A stretch of DNA of 64,000 bases, from assembly GCF_013376105.1 (NCBI RefSeq), contig NZ_JAAMFM010000016.1:25544-89543 (forward strand), in the 5' to 3' direction. Every line of letters starts with the position of its first letter. The first letter of the stretch is position 1. The stretch comes from Arthrobacter wenxiniae. GTDB lineage: Bacteria; Actinomycetota; Actinomycetes; Actinomycetales; Micrococcaceae. The notes below the pieces were generated by a model, which made no database searches, had not been told where the DNA came from, and saw only the letters and a list, made by a program, of their open reading frames with translations. Shown in pieces: positions 17,860 through 27,720 of this stretch. The translations under genes and the position numbers were made by a program.

Positions 17860-18092
17860 CCGGCGGTCCCCGCATGGTCCGTCTGTTGGGTGTGGCCGGC
17901 CGCGAGCATGGCACGGGCCGCGGCGTGGCGGTCCTCGATGAACTGGTCGAACTTGGCGGCATCGACGCGCCACTGCCCGCGGCCGCCAATTTGGAATGCC
18001 GGAAGTTCGCCGCTGCGCACCAGCGAATAGCACGCGGCGGCGGAAATTTGGAGTTCTTCGGCCACATCGGCCAGCGTCAAGAATCTAGGCAT
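17856..18092 (-). CDS. Excisionase/MerR-like helix-turn-helix protein
   Basis: This 78-residue protein is almost entirely one HTH_17 (excisionase-type winged helix) domain. TLADVAEELQISAAACYSLV forms the helix-turn-helix, and SGELPAFQIGGRGQWRVD forms the wing. Small proteins of this class include phage excisionases and the developmental regulator BldC. With no integrase or phage gene nearby and a core-genome neighbourhood, a chromosomal regulator is more likely. GACAAT lies 6 nt before the ATG and could be a -10 for a leaderless message. Confidence 0.8.
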   Translation of the reverse strand: MPRFLTLADVAEELQISAAACYSLVRSGELPAFQIGGRGQWRVDAAKFDQFIEDRHAAARAMLAAGHTQQTDHAGTAG

Positions 18093-18323
18093 GCATCCAT
18101 TGTCGCCCCTTTTGCCTGTATTTGTTCCCGTTATCCACCGTTTGGCCGCCTTGACCCTTCGGTGCGGGCCGAACTTATCCACATTATCCCGCCGGGCCTT
18201 TCACCATGGACGTTTCAACGGTAGAAATGAAGGCAATGCGGTCCACGCTTGCCGCGCTGTAGCAGTCCGTCCGCCCACTCCCCCCGGGGCCCGGGCGTGG
18301 CGGGTCGGGGGAGGAGCCAGGGG

Positions 18324-18959
18324 ATGGACGCACAGGGCAGGGCGCCAAGACTGGCCAAACCGTCGTGGCGGGACCCGCGGCTCTTCGTCGGCATGCTGCT
18401 GGTCCTGGCCTCCGTTGCCGGCGTGGTGGCACTTTTGGACAGCGCCGATAAAACAGTCCCCGCCTATGTGGCCAGGGACGCGCTGGTGGTGGGCCAGACC
18501 GTCACGGAGGATTCCTTTGACGTTGTCCGGGTGCGCCTCGGCGAGCTGGACGGGAAATACCTGGACCCCGGGGGAGCCCTTCCCACCCATGCCGTGGCCG
18601 TGCGGATGGTCCCAAAGGGAGAGCTGGTGCCTGCCAGCAGCATCGGAGGCACTGACGCGCTGGACCGCAAGACCGCATCCGTGACCGTGTCCGAGCCGCT
18701 GCCCAAGGAGGTGGTGGCCGGATCGCACGTCGACGTGTGGGTTGCGTTGCCCGACGAACGCAACGGCTATCGGGAACCGGTGCTCATGCTGCCGGGCGCA
18801 GAAGTGGCCGCCTTGAATGACTCCTCCACCAGCCTCGGGGCGGGTCGGACCACGCAACTCATGGTGCTCGTGACGGACGTCCAAATGCCACAGTTCCTGG
18901 GGGCCGTGGCCAACAAGGCCAAGGTGTCCGTGGTGTGGAACCCGGCAGGCGCCCGGTGA
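18324..18959 (+). CDS. SAF domain protein (CpaB-like)
   Basis: The 211-residue protein has a short cytoplasmic basic N-terminus, one membrane helix (~20-38) and an SAF domain (about 48-115: VPAYVARDALVVGQTVTEDSF to GELVPASSIG). A beta-rich C-terminal part with DVWVALPDE follows. SAF/CpaB proteins usually belong to Flp/Tad pilus loci, where they act in the periplasm or at the membrane. Here the gene is followed at once by a CpaE-like ATPase gene (4-nt GTGA overlap), but no pilin, secretin or TadA gene is present. The ATG at 18324 is favoured by GGAGGAG 9 nt upstream. Confidence 0.82.
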   Translation: MDAQGRAPRLAKPSWRDPRLFVGMLLVLASVAGVVALLDSADKTVPAYVARDALVVGQTVTEDSFDVVRVRLGELDGKYLDPGGALPTHAVAVRMVPKGELVPASSIGGTDALDRKTASVTVSEPLPKEVVAGSHVDVWVALPDERNGYREPVLMLPGAEVAALNDSSTSLGAGRTTQLMVLVTDVQMPQFLGAVANKAKVSVVWNPAGAR

Positions 18960-20719
18960 TCCCCGTTGATCCTGCGGGCCCTGTCCGAGCGGTGACCGTC
19001 GTTGCGGTTGGGGACACCCCGGAGCACGCCATTGAGGCGCTGGAACGCAGCCGCGGGCCCGTCGCCGTGGTCCGGCGCTGTCCCGAGCTGGCGGGGCTGC
19101 TGGCCGCCTGCCAAAGCGGGCTGGCGCAGGTGGCCGTGGTGGCCGCGGACACGGACGCCCTGACGGCCACGCTGGTCGACCGCCTCACGGCCGTCGGAGT
19201 CAGCGTCGTGGCGGTGGCAGCAACTCCCGCCGAGGCGGCACGGCTGCGCAGCATTGGCGCCTGGCCCCTCACCGGAACGGCCGGGGTGGAACTGCTCACC
19301 GAATCCGTGCTGGCCGTGGTCAGCGCCCGCAGGCACCGCCCGTCGGCCTCCTTTGGCTTCCCCCTTGCTGAACGGCCTGCCGACGTGCCCCGCCGCGGAC
19401 TGCCGCATTCCACCGGGCTGCCGGACGATGCCCGATTGCCGGGCGACGCCGGAGGCCGGCCTTTCGCCGGAGGCTGGCCTTTCGCCGGACCGACTGCGGG
19501 CGCCCGGGGTCGGGAACCGGACAGTGCCGCCGCCGCTGGACCCTTCCCCGGCCGTGCGTCCACCGCCGGCGAACCGGCGGACAATGCCGCCGGGGAGCCA
19601 CCCGGGCAGGCCGGGGGCGGTCATGTCGCGCACATTCAGACCAGGCCCGGCGGGCGCTCCGGAAGCCATGCCCCGGCCCCGGGCGTCCTAGCCAAGGTTG
19701 CTGGGCGGGTGAAGTCCGCGGTGGCCGGCGGCGGCTCGCTGCTGCGGCCACGAGGCGGCGGGACGCCCGCAGGGCACGCGCGCGTTGTGGCGGCCGGCGC
19801 CGCGGATTTGGGCGCCGCGGAGGCCGGCGCGCAGGAGTCCGCCCTGGCCGGGGATCCCGTAACGCGGCGCACCCTGGCCGTGTGGGGGCCCATAGGTTCA
19901 CCGGGGCGAACGCTTCTCGCCGTCAACATGGCCGGCGAACTCGCAGCCCGGGGGCAACGGGTCATGCTGGTCGACGCCGACAGCTACGGGGCCAGCGTTG
20001 CCGCCAGCCTGGGCCTCCTGGATGAGTCCGCGTCCTTTGCCCAGGCCTGCAGGGTGGCCGACCAGGGCCTGCTGACGGTGGCTGAACTGGCCCGGATCTG
20101 CTCCGAGGTGGTGTGCGCCGGCGGCACGTTTTCGCTCCTGACCGGCCTGACCCGTTCGGACCGGTGGCCCGAACTCCGCGCGGCCGCCGTTGAGCGGGTG
20201 CTCCAGACGGCCCGGACCATGGTGGACACGGTTGTCATTGACTGTGGCTTCTGCCTGGAAACCGACGAGGAACTCAGCTATGACACTGTGGCGCCGCGGC
20301 GCAACGCGGCAACCCTTGCCGCGCTGGCCCAGGCGGACACCATCTACGCGGTGGGCAGCGCGGATGCCGTCGGCATCCCGCGGCTCATCCGGGCACTCGC
20401 GGACCTGACGGAGGCTTGCGCAGGGTCCGAGGTGCGGGTGGTGTTGAACAAGGTCCGGAAAAAGTCCGCGGGGGGTTCCCCGGTGAAAGCCCTCGAGGAT
20501 GCCTGGCAGCGGTTCGGGCCGGCACTGCCCATTGGCCATGTCCTCCCCTGGGACCCCGACGTCCCCGCCCGGGCATTGCTGGAAGGGCAGCTGCTGCAGG
20601 AACTGGCCCCGGACTCCGCCCTGCGCCGGGCCATCCGCGACATCTGTTGTGCACCTGTCCAGGGAAACCACAGAACTGCTGTATTAAGCGCCACAGCAAG
20701 GCCCGGGAATCCGGGCTAG
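18956..20719 (+). CDS. CpaE/MinD-like P-loop protein with Lys-to-Arg Walker A
   Basis: The 587-residue protein has an N-terminal receiver-like alpha/beta domain (~1-120) and a long Gly/Pro/Arg-rich linker (~125-300). A MinD/ParA-type ATPase domain follows (~305-587). The P-loop reads GPIGSPGRT with Arg318 where the family usually has the invariant Lys. Switch I/II-like segments VMLVDADSYGASVA and DTVVIDCGFCLETDEEL follow. It is translationally coupled to the SAF gene, which resembles a CpaB-CpaE pair of a Tad pilus system. ATP binding may be altered by the Lys change; a structural role is possible. Confidence 0.82.
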   Translation: MIPVDPAGPVRAVTVVAVGDTPEHAIEALERSRGPVAVVRRCPELAGLLAACQSGLAQVAVVAADTDALTATLVDRLTAVGVSVVAVAATPAEAARLRSIGAWPLTGTAGVELLTESVLAVVSARRHRPSASFGFPLAERPADVPRRGLPHSTGLPDDARLPGDAGGRPFAGGWPFAGPTAGARGREPDSAAAAGPFPGRASTAGEPADNAAGEPPGQAGGGHVAHIQTRPGGRSGSHAPAPGVLAKVAGRVKSAVAGGGSLLRPRGGGTPAGHARVVAAGAADLGAAEAGAQESALAGDPVTRRTLAVWGPIGSPGRTLLAVNMAGELAARGQRVMLVDADSYGASVAASLGLLDESASFAQACRVADQGLLTVAELARICSEVVCAGGTFSLLTGLTRSDRWPELRAAAVERVLQTARTMVDTVVIDCGFCLETDEELSYDTVAPRRNAATLAALAQADTIYAVGSADAVGIPRLIRALADLTEACAGSEVRVVLNKVRKKSAGGSPVKALEDAWQRFGPALPIGHVLPWDPDVPARALLEGQLLQELAPDSALRRAIRDICCAPVQGNHRTAVLSATARPGNPG

Positions 20720-20777
20720 GCTCAAGAAGAGGCCGCAAAGTAGCGGTCTTTTACTCTTTGACGGAGGCGTTAATTTT

Positions 20778-23700
20778 ATGTCGTCCAAATCCCCCACGAC
20801 CGGGTCCCTGAAGGATTCCACCGAGCTCGGCGCCGGTGACCAACAGTTCATCACCGACTACTACGTGCAGCTGTCCGACGAGGACAGGGCGGCGTACCAG
20901 GCCTCGACCCTCAATTCCAGGGCGCTGACCCACCGGGCCCTGGCCTCGGACAGGGCTCCCGGCACGGTCAAGGTGGAGGTCTTGGACGAGCGTGACGCCA
21001 GCGTGGTGTACATCGTGACCGACGACATGCCGTTTCTGGTCGACTCCGTCAGCGCCGAACTCGTGCACCAAAACCGGGCCATCCGGCTGGTGACCCACCC
21101 CATGTTCGTGGTGTCCAGGGCCCGGGGGACCAACATCCTGGCCGGCATCCACAAGGTTCCCTCCCACGCCGGCGTGGCCAGCGGCGACACCGCCACCCTG
21201 CCCAGCTTCGCGCACCTGATCGCGGACGGCGACAACTCCCCCCACCTGGAATCCTGGATCGCCGTCGAGATCGACAAGGCCGACGACGAGGCAAAGTCGC
21301 GCCTGGTGGACGGCCTCATCAAGGTCCTTGGCAATGTCCGTGCCGCAGTGGAGGACTGGCCGGCCATGCGCGAGAAGGCCCTCAGCCGGGCCGAGGTCCT
21401 GGCCACGGAACTCGCCGGGGAACACATCTCCGACATCCGGGAGGCCGAGGACCTGCTGCACTGGATGGACGCGGGCAACTTCACCTTTCTGGGCTACCGC
21501 GAGTACGACCTCATCAAGCAGGACGGCGAGGATGTGCTGGTCAACCGCGAAGGCAGCGGCCTGGGCTTGTTGCGGGACGGCTCCAACCACCCCACCGTCC
21601 AGCACCTGACCATCACCGGACGGCGCAAGGCGCGGGAAAAGCGCGTCCTGGTCATCACCAAGGCGAACTCCCGATCCACGGTGCACCGGGCCGCGTACCT
21701 GGACTACATCGGCATCAAGTCCTTTGACTCGCAGGGGAACGTCAACGGCGAACAGCGCTTCATCGGCCTCTTCTCCTCCGCCGTCTACACCGGTTCCGTG
21801 CGGAACATCCCCGTGGTACGGGAAAAAGTCGACGCCGTGCTGCGCCACTTTGGCTTTCCGCCGGACTCGCACTCGGGCAAGGACCTGTTCGCCGTGCTGG
21901 AAACCTATCCGCGCGATGAACTGTTCCAGATTGAAACCGATCAGCTGATCGAAACCGCCGAGGGCATCCTTCGGCTGCAGGAGCGACGGCGCACCCGGCT
22001 GTTCCTGCGGCCCGACATTTACGGCCGCTTCATGTCGGCGCTGATCTTCATCCCGCGGGACCGCTACACCACGGCCGTGCGCCGGCGCATCGAGGACGAG
22101 CTCACCCGGACCTTTGACGCCGTCTCCATCGACTTTGAGGCCAGGATGAGCGAGTCGGCACTGGCCCGCCTGTTCTTCCGCATCCGCCTGTCCAAGGATT
22201 TCATCATCCCGGCCGATCTCCGCTCCGCCGAACTGGAGCAGCGGCTCGTCATGGCCGCCCGCTCCTGGCCTGAAGGCATCGCCCAGGTGCTCCGTGAGAC
22301 CCAGCCGCTGGAAGCCGCCGAACACCTGGCCGCCAAGTGGTCCGAGGCGTTTCCCGCCAGCTACCGGGTGGACTTTGAGGTTGAGGACGCGCTGGAGGAC
22401 ATCAAGCGCTTTGAGGACTTCGACACCCACTACAAGCAGGTGGGGGAGGCCGGCGGCCCGGCGGAGGAGTGCGCGCCCGGGATGAATGTGTACCTGCCGG
22501 ACGGCGCCCTGGACGGCCAGCAGGGGGACGCCCGCGTCAAGCTCTACATGGCCCACCCGCAGAGCCTGAGCCAAATCCTGCCGTTCTTCCACAACCTCGG
22601 CATCGAGGTCATCGACGAGCGTCCCTTCGAGATTGAAACCGCGGACAAGCGCGACTTCTTCCTCTACGACCTCGGCCTCAAGTACCCGGCCGGCGTCGAC
22701 CCCCTGAAAACGGCGGACCTGCTCACCAACGCTTTCGGGGCCGCCACCACGGGGGCCAGCGAATCCGACCTCTTCGACAGGCTGGTGCTTACCGAGGGCA
22801 TGGAGTGGCGCCAAATCGTCATCCTGCGCGCCTACGCGAAGTACCTGCGCCAGATGGGCAACACCAACTCCTTCGGCTTCATCGCGGATACGCTGCTCCA
22901 CAACGTGGCCGTGACCCGGGCCCTGGTGGAACTCTTTGAGGCCCGCTTCGACCCGAGCGCCATCGACGCCACGCGCCCGGAACGGATTGCCGAGGTCCAC
23001 GGACGCCTTGACGCGGCCCTGGAAGGCGTCCCGACCCTGGATGCCGACCGCGTGCTGCGCACCATCGCCAACCTGGTTGACGCCACGCTGCGCACCAACT
23101 ACTACCGGGGCCGCGATTTCCTGAGCCTGAAACTGGACCCGGCGCGGATCACGGGACTGCCGTTCCCGCGACCCATGTTTGAAATCTGGGTCTACTCGCC
23201 CCGTGTCGAAGGCGTCCACCTGCGCTTTGGCAAGGTGGCCCGCGGCGGCCTGCGCTGGTCGGACCGCCGGGAGGATTTCCGAACCGAGGTCCTGGGCCTG
23301 GTGAAGGCGCAAACCGTCAAGAATGCCGTCATTGTCCCCACGGGCGCCAAGGGCGGGTTCTTCCCCAAGGCCCTTCCCAACCCCGCCGCTGACCGCGGGG
23401 CGTGGATCGCGGAGGGCCGGGAGAGCTACAAGACCTTCATCAGGGGGCTGCTGGACGTCACCGACAACCTGGTGGCCACCGCGGACGGGGAAGTGGTGGT
23501 GCCGCCGGAAAACGTGGTTCGCCACGACGCCGACGACACCTACCTGGTGGTGGCCGCGGACAAGGGCACGGCCTCCTTCTCCGACACCGCCAACGCGATC
23601 TCCGCCGAATACGGCTTTTGGCTGGGCGACGCCTTCGCCTCCGGCGGCTCGGTGGGCTACGACCATAAGGCCATGGGCATCACCGCCCGCGGCGCCTGGG

Positions 23701-25658
23701 AGTCCGTCAAGCGGCACTTCAGCGAGTTCGACGTCGACACCCAGGCCGAGGAATTCACGGCCGTTGGCATTGGGGACATGTCGGGCGACGTGTTCGGCAA
23801 CGGCCTGCTGCGGACCCGCCACGTCAAGCTCGTTGCGGCGTTCGACCACCGCGACATCTTCCTGGATCCGAACCCCGAACCGGGTGCGGCCTTTGACGAG
23901 CGCCAGCGGCTCTACGACCTGCCCCGCTCGTCCTGGCAGGACTACAACAAGGAACTGATCAGCGAAGGCGGCGGCGTCTACTCCCGCATGCTGAAGTCGA
24001 TCCCCATCACCGAACAGGTGCGCACGGCCTTGGGACTGCCGGACGGCACGGTCAAGCTCAGCCCGCCTGAACTGCTCCGGGCAGTGCTCCTTGCCCCGGC
24101 CGACCTGCTTTACAACGGCGGCATCGGCACCTACATCAAGGCCAGCAGCGAAAGCAACGCTGACGTGGGGGACAAGACCAACGACGCCATCCGAGTCGAC
24201 GGCAGGGACCTCCGCGTGAAGGTCATCGGCGAAGGCGGAAACCTGGGCATGACCCAGCACGGCCGGGTTGAGGCGGCCCTGCACGGGGTCATCCTGAACA
24301 CGGACGCCATCGACAACTCCGCCGGCGTGGACTGCTCCGACCATGAGGTCAACATCAAGATCTTCGTTGACCGCATGGTCGCAGCAGGGAAGATCGACCC
24401 GGACGAACGCGCCAACTTCCTGATGTCCATGACGGATGAGATCGGCCACCTGGTCCTCGAGGACAACATCGACCAGAACGTGCTGCTGCTCAACGACCGG
24501 CAGAAAGTGGTGGAATGGAGCCCCAGCTATGAACGGTTCATGGACTGGCTCGAGCAACATGGCGACCTCGACCGCGCCATCGAGGCGCTGCCCACCAACG
24601 ATGAACTCCACGAGCGGCTGCAGGGCGGACAGGGGCTGACGTCCCCCGAGCTTGCGGTGCTGGCCGCCTATGCCAAGATGGAACTGGCCACGGCGCTGTC
24701 CGGGAGCGACCTCGCCGACGACCCGTGGTTCAAGCGGACCCTGCGTCGTTACTTCCCGCAGGAAGTGGCGGCTCGCTTCGACGCGGAACTCGACACGCAC
24801 CCCTTGCGCCGCGAGATCATTGCCACCGTGGTTGCCAATGACATGGTGAACCTGGGCGGGATCACCTTCGCCTTCCGGGCCATGGAGGAGTCCTCCGCGG
24901 ACGAGGTCGCGATTGCCAAGGCCTTTGTGGCGCTGCATGAGATCTTCGACTTCGAGTCCATGACCAAGGCACTTCGCGAGTTGCCGCCGTCGTTTCCCAC
25001 CGAACAGTGGTGCACCGTGCAGCTGGACATGCGCCGGCTGCTGGACCGCGCCCTGCGGTGGCTTGTCAACGAGAGCAGCGGCCAGCGCAGCATCGAAGAG
25101 GTCATCAGCCAGTTCAAACCCGTGGTTGCCTCCGTGGGCGGGCGTCTGGGCAGCTACGTGCAGGGGGTCGACGCCGCCCGCGTCCAGTCCTGGTACGACC
25201 ATGCCAAATCCTTTGACATGCCGGACACCCTGGGCCGGCAATGGGCGGAACTCTTTGAGTCCTTCCCGCTGCTGGACATCGCCAAGGTCAGCGGCGACAT
25301 TGATGAGCCCGTGGACGACGTCGCCAGCGTCTACTACGCGCTCTACGACCGGTACGGCGTGGACGCCCTGCTGGAACGGATCACGGCGCTGCCCCGCAAT
25401 GACCGCTGGCAGGCGCTGGCCCGTGCCGCCTTGCGCGACGACCTCTACGCCACCACGGCGGACATGACACGCAATGTCATGCACAGCACGGAGGGCGGCA
25501 TGTCCACCGAGGACCGCATTGCGGCCTGGGAAGCGCAGAACAAGGAACAACTGGGCCGGGCCACCAAGATGTTTGCCGAAGTCAACGAACTTGAACAAGA
25601 CGACATGGCGTCGTTGTCGGTAGCATTGAGGCTCTTGCGCTCAATTGTCCGGCGCTAG
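20778..25658 (+). CDS. gdh: NAD-dependent glutamate dehydrogenase, large (180-kDa) type
   Basis: At 1626 residues this fits the L_180 class of NAD-GDH found in Streptomyces, mycobacteria and proteobacteria. It converts glutamate to 2-oxoglutarate and ammonia, mainly in catabolism. Visible features are an N-terminal ACT-like regulatory half and the catalytic core at about 800-1100. The core has VARGGLRWSDRREDFRTEV, VPTGAKGGFFPK and a Rossmann-type DMSGDVFGNGLL region, and a long helical C-terminus follows. The ATG at 20778 has GGAGG 10 nt upstream. It is the largest gene here and appears monocistronic. Confidence 0.97.
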   Translation: MSSKSPTTGSLKDSTELGAGDQQFITDYYVQLSDEDRAAYQASTLNSRALTHRALASDRAPGTVKVEVLDERDASVVYIVTDDMPFLVDSVSAELVHQNRAIRLVTHPMFVVSRARGTNILAGIHKVPSHAGVASGDTATLPSFAHLIADGDNSPHLESWIAVEIDKADDEAKSRLVDGLIKVLGNVRAAVEDWPAMREKALSRAEVLATELAGEHISDIREAEDLLHWMDAGNFTFLGYREYDLIKQDGEDVLVNREGSGLGLLRDGSNHPTVQHLTITGRRKAREKRVLVITKANSRSTVHRAAYLDYIGIKSFDSQGNVNGEQRFIGLFSSAVYTGSVRNIPVVREKVDAVLRHFGFPPDSHSGKDLFAVLETYPRDELFQIETDQLIETAEGILRLQERRRTRLFLRPDIYGRFMSALIFIPRDRYTTAVRRRIEDELTRTFDAVSIDFEARMSESALARLFFRIRLSKDFIIPADLRSAELEQRLVMAARSWPEGIAQVLRETQPLEAAEHLAAKWSEAFPASYRVDFEVEDALEDIKRFEDFDTHYKQVGEAGGPAEECAPGMNVYLPDGALDGQQGDARVKLYMAHPQSLSQILPFFHNLGIEVIDERPFEIETADKRDFFLYDLGLKYPAGVDPLKTADLLTNAFGAATTGASESDLFDRLVLTEGMEWRQIVILRAYAKYLRQMGNTNSFGFIADTLLHNVAVTRALVELFEARFDPSAIDATRPERIAEVHGRLDAALEGVPTLDADRVLRTIANLVDATLRTNYYRGRDFLSLKLDPARITGLPFPRPMFEIWVYSPRVEGVHLRFGKVARGGLRWSDRREDFRTEVLGLVKAQTVKNAVIVPTGAKGGFFPKALPNPAADRGAWIAEGRESYKTFIRGLLDVTDNLVATADGEVVVPPENVVRHDADDTYLVVAADKGTASFSDTANAISAEYGFWLGDAFASGGSVGYDHKAMGITARGAWESVKRHFSEFDVDTQAEEFTAVGIGDMSGDVFGNGLLRTRHVKLVAAFDHRDIFLDPNPEPGAAFDERQRLYDLPRSSWQDYNKELISEGGGVYSRMLKSIPITEQVRTALGLPDGTVKLSPPELLRAVLLAPADLLYNGGIGTYIKASSESNADVGDKTNDAIRVDGRDLRVKVIGEGGNLGMTQHGRVEAALHGVILNTDAIDNSAGVDCSDHEVNIKIFVDRMVAAGKIDPDERANFLMSMTDEIGHLVLEDNIDQNVLLLNDRQKVVEWSPSYERFMDWLEQHGDLDRAIEALPTNDELHERLQGGQGLTSPELAVLAAYAKMELATALSGSDLADDPWFKRTLRRYFPQEVAARFDAELDTHPLRREIIATVVANDMVNLGGITFAFRAMEESSADEVAIAKAFVALHEIFDFESMTKALRELPPSFPTEQWCTVQLDMRRLLDRALRWLVNESSGQRSIEEVISQFKPVVASVGGRLGSYVQGVDAARVQSWYDHAKSFDMPDTLGRQWAELFESFPLLDIAKVSGDIDEPVDDVASVYYALYDRYGVDALLERITALPRNDRWQALARAALRDDLYATTADMTRNVMHSTEGGMSTEDRIAAWEAQNKEQLGRATKMFAEVNELEQDDMASLSVALRLLRSIVRR

Positions 25659-25730
25659 CTGAAGCGGCGGGGCGGCCGGTTGCCTGCGGGAACCGGCCGC
25701 CCCGCCCACCCAATTCCGAAGGAGCCGCGC

Positions 25731-27206
25731 ATGGCCATCTTTGCCGACATGATCAGGGAGGGCGCTGATTTTGGGCCGGGGGATGCCGAATGGCTGCACC
25801 TGCTGGTGGGGGACTGGCAGCTGATTGCCGACCTTTCCTTCGCCGACCTCGCCCTGTGGTTTCCGCACCCGGACAAGGGCTACGTCGCCCTGGCGCATGT
25901 CCGCCCGTCCACCAGCCACACGATGTTCCACTCCGACTTTGTCGGCGAGGGGATCCGCCCGGAGCTGGACCCCCTGGTCCGTGCCGCCTGGCGCAGCCAG
26001 AACATCGAGCGCTCCAGTGAAACCGGCATCTGGAACGCCGACCTGGCCATGCGCGTGGAAGCGATCCCCATGGTGCGCAACGGCCGCACCCTGGCCGTCA
26101 TCACCACCCACATGGACCTTTCCAGCTCGCGGATGCCCTCCCGGCTGGAACTGACCTACCGCCAGTGCGCCTACGACCTGCTGAAGATGGGCACCCTGGG
26201 GCTGTGGCCCGACTTTGCCTCGCCCACCGGTTCACGGCGCGGTGCGCCCCGCGTGGGTGACGGCGTCCTGCGCCTGGACGTGGACGGAATTGTCCAGTAT
26301 GCGAGCCCCAACGGGGTCTCCGCGTTCCGCCGCCTCGGCGACGGCGAGTCGCTGGAGGGCCGCTCCCTGGCGGAAGTGACCACCGGGCTGCTGAAGGACC
26401 GCCGCATGGTGGATGAGACGCTGCCGCTGGTGGTCACGGGGCGCATGCCGTGGCGCACTGAAATTGAATCACGGGGCGTGAGCCTGTCCCTCCGGGCCAT
26501 TCCGCTGCGCGACGCCACGGAACGCTTCGGCGCACTGGTGCTGTGCCGCGACGTTTCCGAACTGCGTCGCCGTGAGCAGGAACTTGTCACCAAGGATGCC
26601 ACCATCCGGGAGATTCACCACCGGGTGAAAAACAACCTGCAAACTGTTGCAGCGCTGTTGCGGATGCAGTCCCGGCGGATGCACAGCGAAGAAGGGCGGC
26701 AGGGGCTGGAACAGGCCATGCGCCGCGTGTCCACGATCGCCCTGGTGCATGAAACGCTCTCCCAGGGCTTGGCGCAAAGCGTGGACTTTGACGAACTGAT
26801 CGACCGGCAGTTCCGCCTCTCGGCCGAGGTGGCCTCCCCGTCGCAGCGCGTTCGCACCGAACGTGCGGGGGCATTCGGCGAACTCCCCAGCGACTTTGCC
26901 ACGCCCCTGGCACTGGTCATCAACGAACTTGTCACCAACGCGGTGGAGCACGGCCTGCAGGACCGCGAGGGCACTGTCTCCCTGACCGCCCGCCGCTATA
27001 AGAACGACGCCGGCGACGACGCCATTGCCGTCACCATCGCCGACGACGGCGTGGGCCTCCCGGAAGGGCACATCAGCGAAGGGCTGGGGCTGCAGATTGT
27101 GCGCACGCTGGTCACCAGCGAGTTGGGCGGCACCATTGAGTGGACCCCGCGCGAGGGCGGCGGCACCGCCGTGCTGCTGGACATGTCGCTGATCCGCCGC
27201 CACTGA
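25731..27206 (+). CDS. pdtaS: PdtaS-type cytosolic sensor histidine kinase
   Basis: The 491-residue protein has an N-terminal GAF-like domain (~1-150) and a PAS-like domain (~180-285). A HisKA_2 dimerisation helix has the H-box IHHRVKNNLQTVAALL (His296/His297), and HATPase_c has NELVTNAVEHG and DDGVGLPEG. No membrane segment is present. Domain order and its position beside whiB1 match M. tuberculosis Rv3220c (PdtaS), which phosphorylates the RNA-binding antiterminator PdtaR; the pdtaR gene is not in this window. The ATG at 25731 is preferred over upstream starts because GAAGGAG lies 7 nt before it. Confidence 0.93.
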   Translation: MAIFADMIREGADFGPGDAEWLHLLVGDWQLIADLSFADLALWFPHPDKGYVALAHVRPSTSHTMFHSDFVGEGIRPELDPLVRAAWRSQNIERSSETGIWNADLAMRVEAIPMVRNGRTLAVITTHMDLSSSRMPSRLELTYRQCAYDLLKMGTLGLWPDFASPTGSRRGAPRVGDGVLRLDVDGIVQYASPNGVSAFRRLGDGESLEGRSLAEVTTGLLKDRRMVDETLPLVVTGRMPWRTEIESRGVSLSLRAIPLRDATERFGALVLCRDVSELRRREQELVTKDATIREIHHRVKNNLQTVAALLRMQSRRMHSEEGRQGLEQAMRRVSTIALVHETLSQGLAQSVDFDELIDRQFRLSAEVASPSQRVRTERAGAFGELPSDFATPLALVINELVTNAVEHGLQDREGTVSLTARRYKNDAGDDAIAVTIADDGVGLPEGHISEGLGLQIVRTLVTSELGGTIEWTPREGGGTAVLLDMSLIRRH

Positions 27207-27212
27207 GCCGCC

Positions 27213-27300
27213 GCCGGTCGAGCTTGTCGCCGGTGGTCGAGCCTGTCGAGACCCAGGCGCCGGTCGAGCCTGTCGCCGGTGGTCGAGCCTGTCGAGACCC
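27213..27300. repeat. 42-bp direct repeat, two copies, between convergent genes
   Basis: Bases 27213-27254 and 27259-27300 differ at one position only. Each 42-bp unit contains two GGTCGAGC(C/T)TGTCG cores; the second core in each unit continues to a quasi-palindrome, GGTCGAGCCTGTCGAGACC. The repeat lies just after the pdtaS stop in the 230-bp gap before the convergent whiB1 end. Similar GTCGA-rich intergenic repeats are, from memory, common in Micrococcales genomes; this was not checked. Confidence 0.9.
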
Positions 27301-27436
27301 GGGCAGCCGGCGGCGGCACCGTCCTGACGTGCAGCGGCGACCGGTTAAACAGCTGACCCGCAGCGGCGGGCGAAGTCCCAGTGATTTTGTTGGACTTCGA
27401 ACCCTGCTGCGGGTCGGCTGGCTGGTTTTCCGAGTC

Positions 27437-27685
27437 CTAGCTGGCGCGCCTGGCCCGTGCGGCCCGGCGCTTCATGGCGCGGCGCTCGTCTTCGCTCAGC
27501 CCGCCCCACACGCCGGCGTCCTGGCCGGACTCGATTGCCCACTTTAGACAGGTGTCAATGACCGGACAACGACGGCACACGCTCTTTGCTTCCTCGATCT
27601 GCAACAAAGCCGGCCCGGTGTTTCCCACGGGGAAAAACAATTCCGGGTCCTTGTCAAGGCAGGCTGCGCGACTACGCCAGTCCAT
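27437..27685 (-). CDS. whiB1: WhiB1, iron-sulfur cluster regulator
   Basis: This 82-residue Wbl protein has cysteines at 9, 37, 40 and 46, the same positions as in M. tuberculosis WhiB1. The turn motif GVWGG is at 58-62 and the C-terminus is basic (KRRAARARR). WhiB1 carries an NO-sensitive [4Fe-4S] cluster and binds sigma factor region 4. The ATG giving MDWRS matches the usual family start. An in-frame GTG at 27694, 3 nt after GGAG, would add three residues. It is convergent with pdtaS, the arrangement also seen in mycobacteria. Confidence 0.96.
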   Translation of the reverse strand: MDWRSRAACLDKDPELFFPVGNTGPALLQIEEAKSVCRRCPVIDTCLKWAIESGQDAGVWGGLSEDERRAMKRRAARARRAS

Positions 27686-27720
27686 GCTGATCACTCACTC
27701 CTTTGGAACGGAAGGCCGTT

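Noticed and set aside
17856..18092. Phage excisionase and an integrated element
   Set aside because: No integrase, attachment-site repeat or phage gene nearby; neighbours are core genes.
20751..25598. Very long open frame on the minus strand
   Set aside because: It mirrors the glutamate dehydrogenase gene in a GC-rich genome; the translation is His/Gln/Gly/Val-rich without family motifs, and the plus strand encodes a clear enzyme.
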